Position numbers and translations under genes: made by a program. A DNA stretch of 64,000 nt from Cubamyces lactineus. Lineage: Eukaryota > Basidiomycota > Agaricomycetes > Polyporales > Polyporaceae. Positions 58,930-64,000 of the stretch are shown here, one piece after another. The stretch covers positions 744,001 to 808,000 of the forward strand of contig JACDTU010000002.1 in NCBI GenBank assembly GCA_022376465.1, given 5' to 3'. Under the pieces are notes generated by a model that was not told the DNA's origin, searched no databases, and saw only the letters and a list, made by a program, of their open reading frames with translations. The number at the start of each line of letters is the position of its first letter. The first letter of the stretch is position 1.

Positions 58930-59907
58930 CTAGGCACCCTCAGCCGCAGTCGCGGTCTGTCCGTTGTTGGGACAATCACGAGAGATATGCCTGATATCCG
59001 AGGTCAGACCAAGTGTGGTGGGTAGAATATGAGAGATTATACGCACCCTTCGGAGCCGCAAGTGTAGCAGGCGCGTCGCTGCGGCTGCGGGCAGTCCTTG
59101 GAGATATGGCCCTAAAAGGAGGTCAGAGAAAAATACCAACAGAGCCATAAGGCGGGACACATACGAAACCCGAGCAGTTGTAGCACTTGCTGCCCTGGAC
59201 ACAATCCCTGGACAAGTGGCCTATGCCACCGCAAGTGTAGCTGCATACCGATCAGCACCCAACGTCAGCACTAAAGATATCACGATAGAGACGTACCAGG
59301 TGCGCTGCTGGCCTCCGCCGAAGGCCGAGTAGCTGCCGCCGCTGTAGCCGCCGCTAGCACCACCGGGAGCCTCAGGGCACGCGCGGGCAATGTGTCCGAC
59401 CTTACCGCAGCGGTAGCACTCGGTTCCCGAGTTGTTGCCGCCACTGCTGTTGTTGAAGGCACCGAAGTTACCGCCAGAGGTGCTGTTGGCGTTCTCGGGG
59501 CACTCCCGGGACTGCACGACATTTAAAAGCGTATCAGACAAGCGATCAAACCAAAGGACTTACAATGTGACCCTCCTGGCCGCACTTGTAGCAGGTTTTC
59601 GCCTTCGTCTCCGCAGTGCAATCGCGGGAAACATGGCCCTCCTGGCCACAGTTGTAGCTAGAAGGAGGTATGAGATGGGTTACATCTGAGCTGGAAGACT
59701 GACATACCAAGTGGGGGTGCCTGCCTTGGGGCAGTTGGCAGCCTGGTGGCCGACTGGCAGAACAAGATATCAGCAAGGCGACTTCCAAGAGCGATCGGCA
59801 TACGCGAGCACAGATCGGTGACCGCGAACAAGACGCGAGACGCGGCGATCGCGAGAGGAGAAAGATCACTTACAGCCGCCACAGTTGAAGCATCCGCGTG
59901 CAGCCAT
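58930..59907 (-). CDS. GIS2: CCHC zinc-knuckle nucleic-acid-binding protein, CNBP/GIS2/Byr3 type
   Basis: Seven CX2CX4HX4C zinc knuckles: CFNCGGFGHQAANC (across the first intron), [70 protein letters not shown] and [14 protein letters not shown]. Between knuckles 3 and 4 lies a Gly/Ser/Asn-rich linker ([20 protein letters not shown]), and between 4 and 5 another Gly/Ser linker. Family members bind single-stranded nucleic acids and mRNA and act in translation and stress granules. The start [11 protein letters not shown] is at 59907 and the end [12 protein letters not shown] at 58930. Six introns, several cutting knuckles. Number and order of knuckles fit the seven-finger GIS2/CNBP group. Confidence 0.93.
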
Positions 59908-61157
59908 TTTTCAGGAAAGTTTTACGGGTCGGCTGCGATGGGGAGAAGACAAGGGACGAGAGAGCGCGGACGCGTGAGTGACGACGAACGGGCGAGACGA
60001 TGGAAGCGGCGAGAGCACCGCGGGGAGCGACGTACGAGAACGGGGCCGGCGGCGGACGAGGCGAAGGCGACGGGCGGAGGGAGAGGGAGTGTGGTGAAGG
60101 GAGCAAGTGCGCTGCAGACGGGCCCGAGAGGAGAATTGGGTCCTTGGCCTACGTAAGCAGGCCTCGCCCATATTTGTACAGTGCTCGACTCTCGCCCACG
60201 TGCGGCGGCGATTCTGCGCTCACGCTCGAGGACACACCGCAAGCTGCTGCAGGTTGCAACGGCTCGGCGGGACGTCTGCGTTGCGCACCAATCTCAATCA
60301 ACCAACAGCGAGGCTTCTCAGGCCGAGCAGTCTGCCTGATGGGATTCGCAGGGGCAGCGCCCGTCAATCTCGGACAGAAAAATGCAAAAGGGCGGCGTGT
60401 ACGTACTGCAACGCGCCGCTTGTGCTGGTTGGACATTGCACGCCGTTGTCGACCCTGCGTACAGTTGGCATCCCGTTTGCGGCGTGTTCGCTGCGATCAC
60501 GCGCATGTGGCGGAGCTAGCCTGCTTAGGTCCGGCGTTATCTGACATGCAACATATGCGCAGGCTTCTTGAGGATGTGAACGTGCCAGTCGGCGCGAGGA
60601 ACACCTGAGGCTGTCGTCCGCATACAAAATGCAGCCTGGAAAACGCAGGTAGATTACCTGAACGGATAGGCCGGGATGTCAGCAGGCTTCAGGGAAAAAA
60701 GGTGCGGTTGCGCCGCTATCGCATCTCTGCCTTTTTATGAGGCTGCAGCCATCCGCGTACCGCACAGGTGACCGTGCCTATGACGGTACCCTCGCATTCG
60801 CCAATGTTCTATACAACATTCCATCTGACGACGCTCGCTGCGTGCTCATATCTCACCAGGTGGTAAGCCGACAATACCTACGCCATCAGACTCAGAGGGA
60901 TAAGAAGAGAAAAGGCACAGGTAGAGCGGAGCGGAGGACCATAGCGACATCGCTCCAGGAGGATCTTCCGACGTCACCAACCAAACGTCTTCTCGGTCGG
61001 AATAGTGCGAGAATAATCGACTTCTGTGCGCTGTCGGAAGCTGCTGACATCTGGCCAAATGAAAGGGAAGAGACAAGTGCCACGGTGCTCCTGGAGGAGG
61101 CGACGGCAGGGACGGGAAGATCTAGATTATCACTGCAGGATGCTACACGTTCCTCTA
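59908..61157. other. Intergenic; no supported gene
   Basis: 1.25 kb upstream of the zinc-knuckle gene and downstream of ATP synthase subunit e. It is GC-rich near 59930-60150, giving long frames in many phases without domains. I see no convincing gene. Confidence 0.4.
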
Positions 61158-61682
61158 CTACACGGCTGCCGACTTCTTGGCCGCGTCGGATTCGGCGGGG
61201 GGAACGAGGTACGTCTGTGAGCGTAATAGAGGAAAATGCGGAGCGCCCGGAGGTGAAGAGTCGAGGAGTCGATGTGGCGACGCGGCGTAAATGAACGTGG
61301 AACGCCATACGAATCGTCAGGGTGGCAGAAGGGGAGTGCAGAAGGAAGGACACATTGTTGGTGAGTAGAGTGTCGTCGAAATTACAGGCGTCAACACGCA
61401 CCTGGGGACCACCCTGGCCATTCTCCCAGCGCTGGTACCTCAAAATTGTGAGGCCACGCTTCTCGGCAGCAACGCGCTCCTCCTCCTTGAGGGAGGCACG
61501 GAGGGCACGAGCGGCGATTTGGGTGTACTTGTTGTACCTGTAGGTGCACAGAAAGATGTCGCGTCAGTGACTGGGCCATGCAAAGACCGCTTCCCTCAGC
61601 GAGGTCTTGCGAGGCAAGGGTAGCCATGGTGGAAAGAGAGGGAGACATACGTGAAGACGTTGCGCCAGGTAGCACTGCTCAT
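61158..61682 (-). CDS. ATP21: Mitochondrial ATP synthase subunit e
   Basis: A small membrane subunit of the F0 part, needed for ATP synthase dimers and crista shape (yeast Tim11/Atp21). Exon 1 gives MSSATWRNVFT (61682-61649). After an intron, exon 2 gives YNKYTQIAARALRASLKEEE then RVAAEKRGLTILRYQRWENG and QGGPQ. A longer intron (about 185 nt) leads to TYLVPPAESDAAKKSAAV and the stop at 61158. The total of about 74 residues fits the family. The N-terminal hydrophobic helix that usually carries the GxxxG dimer motif is weakly matched here, so the identification rests mainly on the Y-N-K-Y..A-A-R-A-L-R-A-S and E-K-R..L blocks. Confidence 0.72.
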
Positions 61683-62091
61683 CGTGGCGGACGGCTTTTA
61701 GGGTGAGCTGGATGGATGTGGTCGTCTTGGGCGAAGGCAGAGGGAGAGAGCGAGTCCCGGCTAGCTCCGAGCGAGCCACGTGGGGCTGGTGGCTGCGTCC
61801 CCCGGTGCAAGGGCGGACCGCGGTGACCTCACTACACACCTCCGACAGTCTCCCAGGACACAGTGCACTGAGCAACGACCGCTACGACCGTATCTTTCCC
61901 TCAGCGCATACCCTTTTCTATATCCTGCGCTTTGTCGTCGTCTGCCAGACCCCACTTATCCACCTCTTGTCTGCATTGCGCCACTCTCACACCGCCTAGC
62001 CATCTCGGACGTTCTCATACTAGGAATAGCCCCGCAGTCCAAGCCTACCTGTTCCTTCACCTGCCGTCGATACTAGTCGTCGTTCACTAGA
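61683..62091. promoter_or_regulatory. Divergent promoter, ATP synthase e / Rab GTPase
   Basis: 410 bp between two divergent ATGs. It contains pyrimidine-rich runs just before the Rab start. No specific element is assigned. Confidence 0.4.
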
Positions 62092-63069
62092 ATGGCGGGC
62101 GTACAATGGCATTATGTGCTCAAGTTCATTATCACCGGTGATGCCGCCGTCGGCAAGTCCTCTCTCCTCGTTCGCCTCACGGACCAACGGTTCCTCGCGA
62201 ATCCCGATCCCACAGTAAGCATTCTCTCCATTACTCGCCACATACTGAAGCAAACTGTCGGATTACGTTCAGCTAGGCGTCGAGTTTGGTTCGAAGCTTA
62301 TCACGATTCCGGAAGAGAACAAGATCGTGAAGCTGCAATGTACGTCTTGCTCCAGAGCCGGCACGAGCGGGAGACCAGAGCTCACAGTTTTAGGCTAGGT
62401 TGGGACACAGCCGGCACAGAATCCTTCCGGTCCATAACGCGTTCATACTATCGCGGCGCGGCAGGCTGCTTACTCGTGTACGACGTGACCAACCGACAAA
62501 GTGCGTAGCCTTCAGCGGAGCCCCGCCTTGTTGGCGATTGCGTCTTGCTTACCACTGCCGCTGAATAGGTTTCGTGAATGCCCGGTCGTGGCTTGCCGAT
62601 GTCAGGGAGCACGCGGACCCGCACCTCACATGCATTCTTGTCGGCAACAAGATCGACTTGTGCTCGGACGAATCTTCCTCCGCCGCTGCCGGAAAGCGTA
62701 AACGAGAGGTGTCTACGGAAGAAGCGGAGCTATGGGCACAAGAAGAAGGCCTGCTCTTCGTCGAGGCGAGTGCGAAGTCGGGCGAGAATGTCGAGGCAGC
62801 ATTCGAGCGCGCGACGCGCAATATTCTCGACAAAGTCCACCGAGGCGTGTTTGATGACGAGCGGGTAAGTGCATGCTTGGCCTGACCTCGACTGTTGTGC
62901 TTGAGGATCGTCGCTCCGTGATACTTCGGGGTCCTGGGTGATGCTGATGTGCATGCGCTGACACGGTGATTTTTCTTCGCTATAGTCGCCGGGCGTCAAG
63001 CTGTCAAAGCCTTCTGGGAACGGCATCGCGCTGGACGAGTCTCAGCCGCGTTCGGGGTGTTGCTCGTGA
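62092..63069 (+). CDS. Rab-family small GTPase (Rab2/Rab4/Rab14-like) with altered switch II
   Basis: A membrane-traffic GTPase. From [16 protein letters not shown] the P-loop GDAAVGKSS follows, then switch I PDPT joining [14 protein letters not shown] across an intron. Switch II is [20 protein letters not shown], followed by [14 protein letters not shown], the base-binding [10 protein letters not shown], and [19 protein letters not shown]. The last exon gives [18 protein letters not shown] and ends RSGCCS at 63069; the two cysteines near the end fit double geranylgeranylation. The canonical DTAGQE is DTAGTE here, with Thr in place of the Gln that positions water for GTP hydrolysis. A lysine-rich insert ([14 protein letters not shown]) follows the NKID motif. 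Four introns. Closest Rab class is uncertain. Confidence 0.88.
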
Positions 63070-64000
63070 AGCATTCAGGCTCGGCTCGGATTCTTTCTCG
63101 ATGATGGCGCTCGGCGCGGCCCTGCTCGTGCACGTTTCAGCCTCACACTTTCTTCTTCGTTCATTATGTTGGATCCGTGGAAGATACACGCGCGTGGACA
63201 GTGATGTATGTATCTCTAATGTACTGTACTGATATTTCATGTGGTTTCCTCTCAGCATCACCGGCCAATCGGAGCTCGAGTGTGGTTGGTTTGCCCCGCC
63301 CGCCCCAGCCCCACTCCCCGCCCCCACTTCCGGAGCGGGTTGAAACCCGCTTTCCTATACGTTATGCAGCGTCGGGGATCCGCAAGGGTCCAAACCGCCC
63401 GCCTGTCGCCTGTCAGGAGCTCCAGGCTCAACGCAGGCAGTGCACTCCGTCGGACTCGCACCCGAAAAGCTACTGCGACGTCGTGCGTCTTCGCCCTGGG
63501 CCTGGCGCACACATCTCACGATCTTCTCGCCGCCTCGCAGGAGCCGCTCGATATTTCGAAATCGCCGCCACCGTCGTAGTCGGTCGCCGATAGACCTCAC
63601 CCGTGCCACGCGGGGCGAAGACTGCGGTCGGCGAATGAGCATGTGCGTTGCAGACGATGCGCCCGAGCGCAAGCCCTTCGATCTCACACTCTCGGCTGCA
63701 CTTGAGTCCTTCGATCAGCCAGATGGATGGTGGGCCGCCCATCGGGAACAGCGTCGGGGACTCAACAGTCGACGTTCGACGTCGATATCAAAGCGAGAAG
63801 GGGCTTCGAATGCCGCCAGGCGTCGATATCGACGCATTGGAACTCCCAACTCTCTAGCGCTCCGATCAGCACATCGTCGCGTGCTCGCCCGACTCGGAAA
63901 AGGCGTTCGAGGAGTCCCAGCCTCCCAACTCAATCACGCAACCCACGATTGCATCTGTCCACAGTGACCAGTGCGCGCACACACCCACGCACGAGTGCAT
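63070..64000. other. Right flank; possible 5' part of another gene
   Basis: After the Rab stop come its 3' UTR and GC-rich sequence. From about 63638 two overlapping plus-strand frames look protein-like: MSMCVADDAPERKPFDLTLS with ALESFDQPDGWWAAH, and MDGGPPIGNSVGDSTVDVRR with SEKGLRMPPGVDIDALELP. A gene starting here and running past base 64000 is possible, but I cannot choose a frame or name a family. Confidence 0.25.

Noticed and set aside
60737..61294. 185-codon plus-strand frame
   Set aside because: It overlaps the end of the ATP synthase subunit e gene on the other strand and has no recognisable domain or good codon pattern.

Overview
This is a 64 kb stretch of a fungal nuclear genome, most likely from an Agaricomycete (Basidiomycota). 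Nearly all genes are split by many short GT-AG introns of about 50-80 nt. The proteins are fungal, and DUF6593-type and F-box/leucine-rich-repeat proteins together with a small Cys-rich secreted protein fit a mushroom-forming or wood-decay lineage. The order (perhaps Polyporales) is inference. Spans given for genes run from start to stop codon and include introns. I saw no convincing tRNA, rRNA, transposon or CRISPR array.

Layout. 1-2007 (+) 3' part of CLP1 (pre-mRNA 3'-end processing). 2395-5770 (+) CTF18 (sister-chromatid cohesion clamp loader), preceded by a cluster of MluI cell-cycle boxes. 6016-7736 (-) aromatic/kynurenine-type aminotransferase. 9541-10433 (-) DUF6593-like protein. 11759-14516 (+) acyl-CoA synthetase with a peroxisomal AKL tail. 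14845-16616 (-) RCC1, divergent from 17237-20472 (+) a protein kinase with two SAP-like motifs. 21022-22518 (-) F-box-like protein. 23630-24991 (+) enoyl-reductase-like MDR oxidoreductase. 25297-27884 (+) HEL2/ZNF598 ubiquitin ligase. 28285-28741 (-) mitochondrial ribosomal protein mL54. 30753-31102 (+) secreted Cys-rich peptide. 31770-32316 (-) doubtful small gene. 34791-38070 (-) large coiled-coil protein, divergent from 38691-41847 (+) UBP3/USP10 deubiquitinase. 42687-45774 (-) PMT2 O-mannosyltransferase. 46079-47323 (-) fibrillarin, divergent from 48029-49964 (+) MFS monocarboxylate-type transporter. 50304-51923 (-) F-box protein and 52993-54668 (-) a related F-box gene broken by a one-base frameshift. 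56096-57334 (+) RPN8. 57743-58478 (-) COX5. 58930-59907 (-) seven-zinc-knuckle protein. 61158-61682 (-) ATP synthase subunit e, divergent from 62092-63069 (+) a Rab GTPase with an unusual switch II.

Most of the window is conserved housekeeping: RNA processing, cohesion, ribosome and rRNA methylation, respiration, protein O-mannosylation, and a notable number of ubiquitin-proteasome genes (HEL2, UBP3, RPN8, three F-box genes). The genes do not form a biosynthetic cluster or operon. The less ordinary items are the SAP-kinase lacking the usual VAIK lysine, the Rab with DTAGTE in place of DTAGQE, the frameshifted F-box paralogue, the large uncharacterised coiled-coil protein, the secreted Cys-rich peptide and a GC-AG intron. 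I did not find clear evidence of a wholly new biological system.
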